64,000 bases of DNA from Nocardia speluncae NBRC 108251 (GCF_001613245.1 NZ_BDBZ01000007.1:124001-188000), one strand, 5' to 3'; counted from the stretch's first letter, positions 43,993 through 53,096 are shown. Translations and numbers: made by a program. The notes: generated by a model not told the origin, from the letters alone.

Positions 43993-44038
43993 CTCCCGTG
44001 CGTGCGGCCGGATCCCGTGACGGCTGCCGGATATCCGG
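43965..44038. terminator. 16-bp inverted repeat spanning the stop codon of the nucleotidyltransferase gene
   Basis: CCGGATATCCGGCAGC (43965-43980) and its exact complement (44023-44038) enclose a 42-base loop that contains the stop codon at 43990. The right arm is itself part of the perfect palindrome TGCCGGATATCCGGCA. It could act as a terminator or protect the mRNA 3' end. Confidence 0.5.
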
Positions 44039-44242
44039 CACTGATTCCCGGCCGGTGTCCTCGGCGAACGGCGCGCCGGGGCCGAGATCCGGTTCCGATT
44101 CCGGCCCGAGGCCCTCGAACAGGCCTCGGCGGAACCGACCGAGATGGAGGTCGAACTCGAGGACCCGGAACTGCCGGGCCGCACCCTCAGCTGGGAGCCG
44201 CTACACCGAGGCCGTCGAAGCGACCTCGGTGTCGGCGGCCGG

Positions 44243-45244
44243 TCAGCCGATACGCAGCAGGGTGCGGCCGAGGGCGGTGCGCGCTTCGATGGCGGCGTGC
44301 GCCCCGGCGGCCTCGGCCAGCGGGTAGGTCTGACCGATCACCACCTCGATCGCGCCGGTCGCGACCGCGTCGAGGATGCGCGCGGCGGATGCGGCACGGT
44401 GATCGTCACCGGTGTTGGTCAGATCGTGCAAACCCACCACCTCGACACCGCGTTGCCGCGCGTGCTCCGCGGCCGACCCGGCGAATTCGCCGGCAGCCGC
44501 CCCGTATCCGATGAACCGCCCGCCGTCGGCGGCGACCGCGAGTGCGGCGTCGCCCAGGTTTCCGCCCGCACCATCGAGTACCACACGGGGGGCCTGGCCG
44601 TCCGTGGCGGCAAGAACGCGGTCGGTCCAGTTCGGTTCCGAGTAATCGATGCCGGTATGCGCGCCGAGACGTTCGGTGAGCGCGAGTTTCGTCGCGCCGC
44701 GGGCCGCCGCGATCACCTGCGCGCCGGCCTGCCGGGCCAGCTGGATCAGCAGGGTGCCCAGCCCGCCCGCCGCCGCGGTGATCAGCACGGAATCACCCGG
44801 CCGCACCGTGGCACGATCGAAGACAGCGAGCGCGGTGTGGCCGTCGTGGACCAGTGCGGTGGCCTGGTCGAGGCTCACCCCGTCCGGAATCTCGGTGAGT
44901 GTTTCGGCCACCGCGAGCGCCTGTTCGGCGTATCCGCCGATAGGCAGGCCGCCCCCGATCCCGCTGGCTGCCGTACGGGTCGCGACCCGGCGGCCGAGCC
45001 AGCCGGTATCGACACCGGGACCGACCGCGCGCACGGTCCCGCCGATCGCGCCGCCCGGAATGTAGGGCGGCTGGACCGGGAAGAAATCGGTGCCCCAGCC
45101 CGACCGCAGCCGGGTATCGAGGAACATCACATCGGCCGCGGCGACCTGCACCAGGACCTGGCCGGGCCCCGGTTCCGGTACGGGGGCTTCCCGTAGTTCG
45201 AGCACGTCCGGGGCGCCGAATTCGTTGACCAGCACTGCTTGCAC
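44243..45244 (-). CDS. Zinc-binding-dehydrogenase-like quinone oxidoreductase (MDR family)
   Basis: A 333-residue medium-chain reductase. The NADPH-binding motif is AAAGGLGTLLIQLA (about 150-163), preceded by the MDR segment VRPGDSVLITA. Structural-zinc Cys residues are missing, as in quinone oxidoreductases (Qor type). GTG 45244 is preceded by GAGGAGG; the long frame to 45520 is rejected. It probably reduces quinones or enones. It stands alone between the nucleotidyltransferase and a fragmentary epimerase. Confidence 0.85.
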   Translation of the reverse strand: MQAVLVNEFGAPDVLELREAPVPEPGPGQVLVQVAAADVMFLDTRLRSGWGTDFFPVQPPYIPGGAIGGTVRAVGPGVDTGWLGRRVATRTAASGIGGGLPIGGYAEQALAVAETLTEIPDGVSLDQATALVHDGHTALAVFDRATVRPGDSVLITAAAGGLGTLLIQLARQAGAQVIAAARGATKLALTERLGAHTGIDYSEPNWTDRVLAATDGQAPRVVLDGAGGNLGDAALAVAADGGRFIGYGAAAGEFAGSAAEHARQRGVEVVGLHDLTNTGDDHRAASAARILDAVATGAIEVVIGQTYPLAEAAGAHAAIEARTALGRTLLRIG

Positions 45245-45359
45245 GGTGAGCCTCCTCGTTTCGCTGTTCCCGGACCAGCCTGGAACATGAACCATTATTG
45301 AGGTCAAGTCCGGGCGTGTTCCCGGCCGCCATCGAAACCGGCCTTTCCGGTTTGTACCG

Positions 45360-45594
45360 TTGAACATCTGTTCGGGCGGGCCGATCACCATCGGACAGGT
45401 CGCCCGGACCCCCGCCGCCGCGTACGGCGGTCCCGAGCCCGTGCTCACCCGTGATGTCCGGCATATCGTCGCCGACCCCACCCGGACCCGGCAGATGCCG
45501 GGGTTCACCGCCCAGGTCACCCCTCGACACCGGCCTGACCGAATTCGCGACCGCCCCGCTTCGCCCTACCCCCGCTCTCGGCGTATCGACGTGA
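45360..45594 (+). pseudogene. C-terminal fragment of an NAD-dependent epimerase/dehydratase, frameshifted
   Basis: The frame from 45360 reads NICSGGPITIGQVA, then YGGPEPVLTRDVRHIVADP, the usual last part of nucleotide-sugar epimerases such as dTDP-rhamnose 4-epimerase. Near 45520 the homology jumps to another frame, which continues TGLTEFATAPLR, the family's C-terminal end, and stops at 45592. The N-terminal two thirds of the gene are missing. It is a relic, and it may come from the same lost sugar cluster as the fragments near 56 kb. Confidence 0.6.
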
Positions 45595-46153
45595 ACGTCA
45601 TCCGGCTCAGCAACTGGTCACGCAGGAGCAATGTATGAGCCAGTACTGCGCACATATGCGCGGTGAACACCGCCAGAAGACCGAAGGCGAGGAGTGTATG
45701 CAGATCCCTCAGGAGGTGGTACAGATGAGCGCTGTGCGGGGTGATGGCAGGGAGGTGCACGCCACCGAGTAACCGAATCGGTGCCCCGGAGGCCGACACC
45801 AGAGCCCATCCGACGACGGGCTGCGCGACGAAAAGCACGTACATCAGCACCTCGGAGACGGCTGCGACCATTCGTTCCGGGCGACTGATCGACGGGAGCA
45901 TCGGCGGTGCCGGCCGCCGCAACCGGTTACCGATTCGAACGACAGCCAGTATCAGCACGGCTATACCGGTTGTCTCGTGCAGAATCAGCACACGGTGGTA
46001 GTTGCCGAGCGAGCCCACCAGCATCGCACCCAGAAACAGCATCGTGACGATCAGAACCGCCATCGCCCAATGCAAAATTCGGGTGACAACATCGAATCGC
46101 AAAGGCCGATCCGGCGCTACGGACTCCGCCGGATCATTCCCGGGCGCATTCAT
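45566..46153 (-). CDS. Cytochrome b561-type membrane haem protein
   Basis: A 195-residue four-helix membrane cytochrome. Candidate haem ligands are His in RILHWAMAV, in LILHETTG, in LRDLHTLLAF and in FTAHMCAV, one or two per helix as in CybB. It should pass electrons from the quinone pool to an exported partner. Its ATG overlaps the stop of the catalase-like gene (ATGA), so the two are translated together; the pairing of a SrpA-type peroxidase with cytochrome b561 is widespread. Confidence 0.87.
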   Translation of the reverse strand: MNAPGNDPAESVAPDRPLRFDVVTRILHWAMAVLIVTMLFLGAMLVGSLGNYHRVLILHETTGIAVLILAVVRIGNRLRRPAPPMLPSISRPERMVAAVSEVLMYVLFVAQPVVGWALVSASGAPIRLLGGVHLPAITPHSAHLYHLLRDLHTLLAFGLLAVFTAHMCAVLAHTLLLRDQLLSRMTFTSIRRERG

Positions 46154-47196
46154 GCGCGGCCCCCCGCCTCCACCGCGCCCCGCCCGCCGGCTTCGCCGGT
46201 TCGCCGGCGAAACGACTCCGCATACGCTGCGGAACGTGCTGACAGCAGCGGGTCGTCCGATGGCGCGATTCCGTCGGGTAACACCAGTGGATCGAAGTTG
46301 AGGTCGCGGACATTGTCTGCCGTCTCGGTGGTGATATCGGTGAGCACTACGGTGCCCACCGTCACGGTCTTCCGGCCGTCAGGCCATGGAATAGTGGCAT
46401 CATCGGTGCGGTCCACGCCCGGTACTCCCACGACGATCACCATCGCCCAACGCCTCGGCCGCTGCGCGATATCGGCGATCAATCGATCGAAAAGGTAGTG
46501 GGGTCCGCGGTCGACGGCCGGTGCCTTGGTCGTCGTTTCAGGAACCAGTTTCCATCTGACCGGAACCTTCACTCCGTGCGCATTCGTCATTTCGAAGGCA
46601 TTGAGCCCGTTGAAGGTCGTGGTCGTGAATGTCGGAGCAACAGGCGCGGCTTTCGCAATTGCCATAGCCGCCACGGTTCCAGGGTGGGTCGCTAGATAGT
46701 CCGACATTATTCGGGGGTCCGGCTTGCCGGTCGCTGCGTCGGGTGCGAAAGCCAGCATCCTGTCGTAGAAATCCTGAGGTGTCGGATCGAGAAATACGGG
46801 CAGGTTGATCATCGCCAAGCGCCATTGATTGTCGCCGGGAAGCTGAATACACAGGCCCAGCCCGCGGACAGAATCCGCGGCGTCGGCGGCATATGGATTT
46901 CCGCCGGACAACGAAAATCTGCCACTCAGCCGGTATTTCCCGCCCCGGAACACCGACGCCGTACTCAACTCCGCACCCGTGCCGTTGCTTTCGAAATACC
47001 CGCGGACCGCCACACCCTTTGCGTGGTTTCGCCGGAATCCCCGAAAGGTGCCGTTGACCTCCTCGAACCGATCCGCAATTGCGCGGGCAGTGAGCCTGTA
47101 CGGACCGATAATGTTCTCGGTGAAGAGAAAACCGCCCACACTCAGCGCCCCTGCGCCGCCGACTACCAACGCGCGGAGCAATGTACGCCTATCCAT
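46150..47196 (-). CDS. Tat-exported catalase-related peroxidase (SrpA-like)
   Basis: A 348-residue catalase-fold protein. The signal MDRRTLLRAL followed by a hydrophobic region is a Tat type, so it acts outside the membrane. The distal His is likely His58 (RNHAKGVAVRG) and the proximal Tyr lies in RSAAYAESF near the C-terminus. Small SrpA-like catalases use peroxide to oxidise electron donors and lack true catalase activity in some members. ATG 47196 has GAGAAGG five bases upstream; longer starts at 47220 and 47199 are less good. Cytochrome b561 is the probable electron donor. Confidence 0.85.
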   Translation of the reverse strand: MDRRTLLRALVVGGAGALSVGGFLFTENIIGPYRLTARAIADRFEEVNGTFRGFRRNHAKGVAVRGYFESNGTGAELSTASVFRGGKYRLSGRFSLSGGNPYAADAADSVRGLGLCIQLPGDNQWRLAMINLPVFLDPTPQDFYDRMLAFAPDAATGKPDPRIMSDYLATHPGTVAAMAIAKAAPVAPTFTTTTFNGLNAFEMTNAHGVKVPVRWKLVPETTTKAPAVDRGPHYLFDRLIADIAQRPRRWAMVIVVGVPGVDRTDDATIPWPDGRKTVTVGTVVLTDITTETADNVRDLNFDPLVLPDGIAPSDDPLLSARSAAYAESFRRRTGEAGGRGAVEAGGRA

Positions 47197-47395
47197 CATC
47201 ACCTTCTCGATTACGGGCACGTTTTATCAACAACCGATATTGCCGTTCGCGAGAATGGTTTCCAACCGCCACGGCCTTCGGTGTACAACGCTATCCGTCG
47301 AACGCTGGATCAGCGGGCCGAAAGCAGTGACGAAAGTATGACGCCAGGTCTTCTTCGCTCGGGTGACACCCGGGCCCGGTGGTGGAGGCCCGTCG

Positions 47396-47761
47396 CTAAC
47401 TCGAAGGCTGTGTCAACAGTAGTGATGCCGCGGCGCAGGCGAGCAGGACGACCCCGATGCTCACAGCGAGTGCAGGAACGACGTGTATCGGTGCGCGGCC
47501 GTCGACGAACTCGCGCACTCGCAGCCGGTGGTTGCGTCGAGCCGTGGCCAGAATCGCCAGAGCGGGAAACGCGGCGGCCGCGGCTGCACCGACGACCAGG
47601 ACGCCGGGGCCCGGAACTGTGCGGATGAACAGGAGGCACACGGCAACTGCGAGAGCGGCCGTGCGGACCCAGGCGAGCGTGGTCCGCTCCGGTTGCAACC
47701 CGGTATCGTCGTGGACATCGACCGTGGTGTCCTCACCCGGTGTCGATCGGCGCCTTTTCAT
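47396..47761 (-). CDS. DUF202-family membrane protein, second copy
   Basis: A 121-residue protein with the DUF202 opening LQPERTTLAWVRTAALAVAV and three membrane helices. The family is of unknown function. Its ATG overlaps the stop of the other DUF202 gene (ATGA). The pair is common in actinobacteria and probably forms a hetero-oligomer. Confidence 0.85.
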   Translation of the reverse strand: MKRRRSTPGEDTTVDVHDDTGLQPERTTLAWVRTAALAVAVCLLFIRTVPGPGVLVVGAAAAAAFPALAILATARRNHRLRVREFVDGRAPIHVVPALAVSIGVVLLACAAASLLLTQPSS

Positions 47762-48183
47762 ATAAAAGTCTGCGCCGCAACGGTCGCTGCGCAGACGACA
47801 GCGAATACCGCCATGAGGAGCACGACGCCGGGTAACGGCAGCGGCCGGCCGGTGCGCATCGCGATTTCGATCCGAAACCAGCGGGCCAGCGCGACGGCGG
47901 TCAGTAAGACGGCGAAGACGAGCAACGCCACGATCGTCACTCGGTGGGTAGATTCCGCATCGGTCCGGCCGGCCAGTGCTTGCAGTGCAAGCGCCGCAGC
48001 GACGGCACCGAGTGCGGTCCGGATCCAAGCGAGGAAGGTGCGCTCGTTGGCGAGACTGAAGCGGGGGTCGGGATCGGTGCCGGCCCGGAGTGCGCTCGGC
48101 CGCCACCGCCGGCCGGTTGCGGGCCGGGTGACCTGTGGGCCGGGCGTGACGTGGGCGGGTTCGTGCCTGGATATCGGAGACAT
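47758..48183 (-). CDS. DUF202/YidH-family membrane protein, first copy
   Basis: A 141-residue protein with a 40-residue polar N-terminal tail, then the signature FSLANERTFLAWIRTALGAVA and three membrane helices. ATG 48183 is preferred over 48267 because the extra residues are Arg-rich and not conserved in type. It is the first gene of the DUF202 pair and lies 112 bp from the end of the sulfatase gene. No function can be given. Confidence 0.83.
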   Translation of the reverse strand: MSPISRHEPAHVTPGPQVTRPATGRRWRPSALRAGTDPDPRFSLANERTFLAWIRTALGAVAAALALQALAGRTDAESTHRVTIVALLVFAVLLTAVALARWFRIEIAMRTGRPLPLPGVVLLMAVFAVVCAATVAAQTFI

Positions 48184-48295
48184 CTGGGGTTTCCTCGACG
48201 TTGTGCATAGTTCACGGCGTCCGTGGGTTTCCGGCGGCCGGGTGAGCGGTCGCAGCGGACCACCCACCCGGCTCCGGTAGCACGCACGGTGTGGT

Positions 48296-50638
48296 TCAGT
48301 GCGTCGTCAACTCCACCTTCCGGCGTTCGGACTCGGGGACACCGCCGCCCCGCGACAGGTTGATCCGGACCTCGTGCAGCGTGCCGGTGAAGGAGAACTT
48401 TCCGCTGCGCGCGATCTCCTCCGTCACCGGGCTTCCTCTGTCCACGCCGATATCGAGTTGCTCGTTCATGGAGAAGATCGCCCGTGCGGTGCGTTCGATA
48501 CGTTCCTCCGCGGCCTTCACGCCATCGATGAACAGCGTCACCGTGGCACCCTTCCCGATTCCGCCGCCGTCGTAATCGAAGTGCAGTGTTACCTCGCTCC
48601 GCCCTGCCGGAAGGCGTTGCGGGGCACGCACAAAGGTGTGTTCGCGGCCGCAGAAGTTGTAGCAGAACACCGGTTTCGCGTCGAGTACATACAGTGCGAA
48701 GCCGCCGAATCGTCCCCCGATCCCGGCCAGCATGCCTTCGCACGGCGAACCGTCGCTGTCGATCCGTGCGGTGAGCCGCAACGATCGGTTGAAGAACGAC
48801 GGTGCCGCCTTCTCCACCAGGCCTTGCATATGCGGATACAGGGTGATGCTCGTGCGGCCCTCGAACGGGTGCGGGGGGCGGTTCCCCCGGGTGTGCCGTC
48901 CGGCGGTGCGGTCGTCGAGCGGGAGCACGTGATACTTGGCGGCCTCGACCAGAAAGAGCTGCTTCAACCGCGCCAGGACCTCCGGGTGCTCGGCGGCGAG
49001 ATCACGGGCCTGGGACCAGTCGGTCCGCGTGTCGTACAGTTCCCACCGGTCCTCGTCGAGATCGGGGAGTTCCACGCCCGCGGTCGCCATGAGCCAGGGC
49101 GCGCGGTGCGCGGTGACCGCCGTCCACCCCTCGTGATAGATGCCGCGGTTGCCGAAGATCTCGAAGTACTGGGTGGTGTGCCTGTCTTCGGCTGTGGCAT
49201 CGCTGAAGGTGTAGTTCATCGCCACACCTTCCATCGGCATCTGGGCGATACCGTCCACGGTATGCGGCGCCGGTACTCCGGCTGCCTCGAGAATGGTGGG
49301 CGTGAGATCGACGCAGTGGTGCCACTGATGCCGTAGCTCGCCGCGCTCGGCAATACCGGCGGGCCACCGCACGATCAACCCGTTGCGGGTGCCGCCGTAG
49401 TGTGACGCGACCTGTTTGGCCCACTGGTAGGGCGTGTCCAGTGCCAGTGCCCACGCTGCCGGATAGTGCGGATAGCTCGTCGGAGTGCCCAGTTCGTCGA
49501 AACGGTCGAGGATGTCATCGGTCGTGCTCTCGTACCCGTTGAGACCCGCAAGGTAGTTGAACGACCCTTCCAAACCACCTTCGGCCGACGCACCGTTGTC
49601 ACCGAGCATGTACAGCACGAGAGTGTTGTCGAGGGCGCCCAGTTCCTCGATCCGGTCGACGAGCCTGCCGACCTGGTCGTCGGTGTGTTCGAGAAAGGCG
49701 GCGTACAGTTCCATCAGTCGCGCGGATGCCTTCCGCTGCTTCTCGTCCAGCGAATCCCAGTGGGGAAGCCCCGGCGCCCACGGTGCCAGCACCGTATCGT
49801 CCGGTACGACCCCCAGGCGCTTCTGCCGCTCCAAGGTGATCTCACGTTGCCGATCCCAGCCGTGATCGAATTCGCCCCGGTATTTATCGAGGTACACGTC
49901 GGGCACCTGGAGCGGGGCGTGACAGGCACCGAACGGTAGATAGCAGAACCAGGGTTTGTCGGCGTCCACCGCGTTCACGCCCTCGATCCACGCGGCGGCG
50001 CGGTCCACCAGATCCTCGGAAAGGTGGTATCCGTCTTCGGCGCTGCGAGGTGGCTCGACGACGGTGAAATCCTCGTAGAGGACAGGATTGAACTGGTCGG
50101 ATTCGGCGCCGAGGAATCCGTAGAACTTGTCGAAGCCTTCCCGGCACGGCCATCGGTCGAACGGTCCCACCGGCGTGATCTCCCAGGCGGGCGTCTGGTG
50201 CATTTTGCCGAACGCGCCCGTCGCATATCCGTTGCCCTGCAGAATCCGGGCCACCGTCGCCGCTGACGCGGGCCGTGTGCCGTTGTAGCCCGGTGCGGCA
50301 CTGGCCATTTCGGATATCACCCCCATGCCTACGGAATGGTGATTCCGGCCGGTGAGCATTGCGGCGCGGGTCGGGGAACACAATGCGGTCGTGTGAAATC
50401 TCGTGTACCCGAGCCCTTCTTCCGCAAGCCGCTCCGCCGTCGGCGTCCGGCAAGGACCGCCGAATGCGGATGATGCACCGAATCCGACATCGTCGATCAT
50501 GATGACCAGGATGTTCGGCGCCCCCTGCGGGGGACGGACCGGAGCGCTGCGCTGGAAGGGGCGGCTCTGACTGCGATAGTCGAGGGCAGCCGCCGGTTGC
50601 GGGGTATGGGTGACGATCGGCAGCGAATGGCGGTCCAT
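48296..50638 (-). CDS. Arylsulfatase (type I, formylglycine-dependent)
   Basis: A 780-residue sulfatase. The metal-binding Asp pair is in MIDDVGFG (Asp49, Asp50), and the modification site CSPTR (Cys87-Arg91) predicts conversion of Cys87 to formylglycine. The rest is a typical AtsA-like arylsulfatase with an extended C-terminal domain. No signal peptide is seen, so it is cytoplasmic. It is followed upstream, on the same strand after 49 bp, by an MFS gene, and a TetR regulator and a TauD dioxygenase are divergent: a sulfur-scavenging unit. Confidence 0.9.
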   Translation of the reverse strand: MDRHSLPIVTHTPQPAAALDYRSQSRPFQRSAPVRPPQGAPNILVIMIDDVGFGASSAFGGPCRTPTAERLAEEGLGYTRFHTTALCSPTRAAMLTGRNHHSVGMGVISEMASAAPGYNGTRPASAATVARILQGNGYATGAFGKMHQTPAWEITPVGPFDRWPCREGFDKFYGFLGAESDQFNPVLYEDFTVVEPPRSAEDGYHLSEDLVDRAAAWIEGVNAVDADKPWFCYLPFGACHAPLQVPDVYLDKYRGEFDHGWDRQREITLERQKRLGVVPDDTVLAPWAPGLPHWDSLDEKQRKASARLMELYAAFLEHTDDQVGRLVDRIEELGALDNTLVLYMLGDNGASAEGGLEGSFNYLAGLNGYESTTDDILDRFDELGTPTSYPHYPAAWALALDTPYQWAKQVASHYGGTRNGLIVRWPAGIAERGELRHQWHHCVDLTPTILEAAGVPAPHTVDGIAQMPMEGVAMNYTFSDATAEDRHTTQYFEIFGNRGIYHEGWTAVTAHRAPWLMATAGVELPDLDEDRWELYDTRTDWSQARDLAAEHPEVLARLKQLFLVEAAKYHVLPLDDRTAGRHTRGNRPPHPFEGRTSITLYPHMQGLVEKAAPSFFNRSLRLTARIDSDGSPCEGMLAGIGGRFGGFALYVLDAKPVFCYNFCGREHTFVRAPQRLPAGRSEVTLHFDYDGGGIGKGATVTLFIDGVKAAEERIERTARAIFSMNEQLDIGVDRGSPVTEEIARSGKFSFTGTLHEVRINLSRGGGVPESERRKVELTTH

Positions 50639-50687
50639 CTATGAATTCCCTTTCGTTCTGATGCCGGGGATGGGCTGGTGCGGGTGG

Positions 50688-52172
50688 TCAGACGCGTTCG
50701 GCGTGGTGAGCCACCGCGGTTTCTTCCGGGGTCCGCAGTCCGCCGGCGGCCGGCGAGCGGCCGTGCTTCATGGACACGGCGATCACTATGCCGACGGCGC
50801 CGACGAGCGCGGCGGATCCGAAGCCGTAGCCGAAGGCCGAATCCGCGTACATCACGGACCGGCCTCCGGAACCGGCATCGCCGAGGTGACCGGCCATGAC
50901 GGCACCCGTGACAGTGACCGAAACCGCGGACGTCAACTGCATTCCGACACCGGCGATCGTGGAACCCACACCGCTTTGCTCGGACGGGAGGGCCTCCTGC
51001 ACCAGGTTCGCGTTGGACGAGTGCAGGAAGCCGACTGCGACGCCGGCAAGCGCACTGATCAGCACGACCTGCGCCAATGAGGTCGGCATCCCGGCGCCGA
51101 GGAACATGACGAGCACGAACAGCGCACCGGACGCGAGCAGTACCTGGCGCGGGCCGAACCTCCGGGCACAGTAGCCACCGACCGGGCCGGCGAGCATCGC
51201 GCACAGCCCGAGCGCACAGGTCCACAGCGCATACGTTGTGGCGGACAGGCCCGCCCCGTACGAGATGCCGGGGATCCCTGCCGGAGTTTGCAGCAGGGTG
51301 GGCATCATCAGGGCGTGTGCGTTCATCATGTACCCGACGCAGGCGACCGCCAGGACAGTAGGCCCGAATCTGCGACCGAACAGGATGGTGAAGTCGATGA
51401 GGGGGTGGGTCGCGGTGCGCTGGCGCGCAACGAACAACACCAGCATGAGCACACCCACGGTAAGCAGCGCCAGGGTCGTCGTGGACGACCAGCCCCACGC
51501 CGATCCCTTGCTCACGCCGATCAGCAGGACAGCGACGCCGGGGCCGAGCAGTGCGGTGCCGAGGTAGTCGACCGGACGGTCGGCCCGCACCGGGCTTTCC
51601 GGTACCACCGCGGCGTACAGCGGGATCAATGCGGCCACGTAGATCGCCAGGAACCAGAACACCGAACGGAACCCGAAGCCGTCGATCAGCCACCCTGCGA
51701 TGAACGGTCCGGCGACAGCCGACATCCCGATCCCTGTCGCGACCACACCCAGCGCGATCGGCACGAAATCGCGCGGCATGATGTCGCGCACGAGACTGTA
51801 GGACAGCGCCACGATGCCCACCAGTGCACCCTGGGCCGCACGGCCGACGAGCAGGAGGACGAAAGTCGGTGCCACAGCACTGATGAGGCAGCCCAGTACG
51901 AACACGACGGTCAGCGCCATGATGACGCGCTTCTTGCCGACCTTGTCAGCGAGCTTTCCGATCAGCGGCATGAGGGTCGCGCCCGCGAGGGTGACGATGG
52001 AGATCACCCACGCCACGTCGAGGGTCTCGAATTCCTCGGCGATATGCGGAACCGCCGGGTACACCATCAAGATTTCGAAGGTGGCTATTTCCGAGAAGAG
52101 GATGATGACGCCGAGGATGGCGAACAATCGTCGTTTCGATGCACCGGCAGTCGGTGGAGGTGTTTCGTGCAC
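50688..52172 (-). CDS. MFS transporter (DHA2-like, 14 helices)
   Basis: A 494-residue major-facilitator protein with about fourteen predicted helices. The DHA2-type segments PLIGKLADKVGKKRVIMA and ALSYSLVRDIMPRDF are clear. GTG 52172 follows AAAGGAC; a frame to 52370 adds a disordered Arg/Pro-rich stretch and is rejected. It lies upstream of the arylsulfatase and shares its transcript. It may import sulfate esters for the enzyme, or export a toxic product; the sequence does not decide between these. Confidence 0.8.
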   Translation of the reverse strand: MHETPPPTAGASKRRLFAILGVIILFSEIATFEILMVYPAVPHIAEEFETLDVAWVISIVTLAGATLMPLIGKLADKVGKKRVIMALTVVFVLGCLISAVAPTFVLLLVGRAAQGALVGIVALSYSLVRDIMPRDFVPIALGVVATGIGMSAVAGPFIAGWLIDGFGFRSVFWFLAIYVAALIPLYAAVVPESPVRADRPVDYLGTALLGPGVAVLLIGVSKGSAWGWSSTTTLALLTVGVLMLVLFVARQRTATHPLIDFTILFGRRFGPTVLAVACVGYMMNAHALMMPTLLQTPAGIPGISYGAGLSATTYALWTCALGLCAMLAGPVGGYCARRFGPRQVLLASGALFVLVMFLGAGMPTSLAQVVLISALAGVAVGFLHSSNANLVQEALPSEQSGVGSTIAGVGMQLTSAVSVTVTGAVMAGHLGDAGSGGRSVMYADSAFGYGFGSAALVGAVGIVIAVSMKHGRSPAAGGLRTPEETAVAHHAERV

Positions 52173-52328
52173 CAGGGTTGTCCTTTGTTTCGGATGGGCA
52201 GAGGACCGAGGAAGGCCGGTGGCTCGCGGCGGGAGGTCGGCGCGCGCAGGGAGAGGTTCGGATGCCGGAGTCGGTTCCGAGAATGTCGAAGTATGACGGT
52301 AATCACGGATTTGCGTGCTCCGCCTCTC

Positions 52329-52349
52329 GGGTCCCGCTGAGCGGGACCC
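52329..52349. repeat. Perfect 21-base hairpin in the mfs/tetR intergenic region
   Basis: GGGTCCCGCT (52329-52338), one base, and its exact complement AGCGGGACCC (52340-52349) form a 10-bp GC-rich dyad. It lies 157 bp upstream of the MFS start and 118 bp before the TetR start. It could be an operator or a transcription-limiting hairpin. Confidence 0.6.
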
Positions 52350-52419
52350 CTCTCTCGGGGGTGCTCGCACAGCCCGAATTGATTCGAAAGTAATTGCCCA
52401 GCAGGACTTCCAGAGATTT

Positions 52420-52432
52420 AAGACAGTGTCTT
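52420..52432. promoter_or_regulatory. Palindromic operator overlapping a promoter upstream of the TetR gene
   Basis: AAGACAGTGTCTT is a perfect 6-1-6 palindrome. It overlaps a good -35 hexamer, TTGACG (52431-52436), and a -10-like CATATC lies about 17 bases further on, ahead of ATG 52467. TetR-family proteins bind dyads of this kind, so autorepression is likely, and the divergent MFS-sulfatase transcript may be controlled from the same site. Confidence 0.6.
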
Positions 52433-52466
52433 GACGGGAGCGGTTTCGTTCGCATATCGTGGCCCC

Positions 52467-53096
52467 ATGTCGTCGGCAGTCGATTCACGTCAAGCTCTCC
52501 TCGAGGCAGCCGAACAGCTCTATGCCGCACGCGGGCTCGAAGGGGTGTCGATGCGAGATATCGCGGCCGCCGCGGGACATCGCAACAACTCTGCGGTGCA
52601 ATACCACTTCGGAAGCCGGGAAGGGCTTCTGAGGGCGATATTCCGGTTTCGGATGCGCACCATCAATGAGGTTCGGCGTGCCTATCTCGACAACGTCGTA
52701 GGGGCCGGTCGGGAAGGCGACGTCCGCGCCCTTGTCGAGGCCGAGATCCGGCCCCTCACCGAGTTTCTCGCGGAGACCCCGGACGGAAGTTACTACGCAC
52801 GCTTTCTTGCGCGTGTCTCACCGTCCGTGGATTTCACCTTGCCCGAACTCAGTGAGGTCCAGGGCGCCGGCCGCGAAATCGTCCAACGGCTCATCGGCGC
52901 GCTGGGGCACCTGCCACGACGAGTGGCCCTCACCCGAATCGACCTGATGTTCAACATGATCATCTCGGCGCTCGCCCTTGTCGAACAGCGCCGAGCCGAA
53001 GGACGTCCCCAACTCTCGAGCCTCGACGACACCGTCGACCACCTGATCGATATGGCTGTGGGCGCGCTGCTCGCAGACCGGACAGGAGCGTCATGA
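52467..53096 (+). CDS. TetR/AcrR-family transcriptional regulator of the sulfatase locus
   Basis: A 209-residue TetR protein. The helix-turn-helix covers about residues 24-50 (GVSMRDIAAAAGHRNNSAVQYHF) and the TetR_C domain follows. ATG 52467 is chosen because it lies just after the promoter and opens a standard N-terminus; the frame also extends to 52431, inside the operator. Its stop overlaps the start of the dioxygenase gene, and the MFS-sulfatase pair is divergent. It probably senses a sulfate ester or sulfonate. Confidence 0.87.
   Translation: MSSAVDSRQALLEAAEQLYAARGLEGVSMRDIAAAAGHRNNSAVQYHFGSREGLLRAIFRFRMRTINEVRRAYLDNVVGAGREGDVRALVEAEIRPLTEFLAETPDGSYYARFLARVSPSVDFTLPELSEVQGAGREIVQRLIGALGHLPRRVALTRIDLMFNMIISALALVEQRRAEGRPQLSSLDDTVDHLIDMAVGALLADRTGAS

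Noticed and set aside
44040-44240. Coding-like plus-strand stretch reading RFRPEALEQASAEPTEMEVE
   Set aside because: It has acidic, protein-like composition, but no start with a ribosome site and the frame runs on antisense through the quinone oxidoreductase gene. It could be a relic; no family is recognised.
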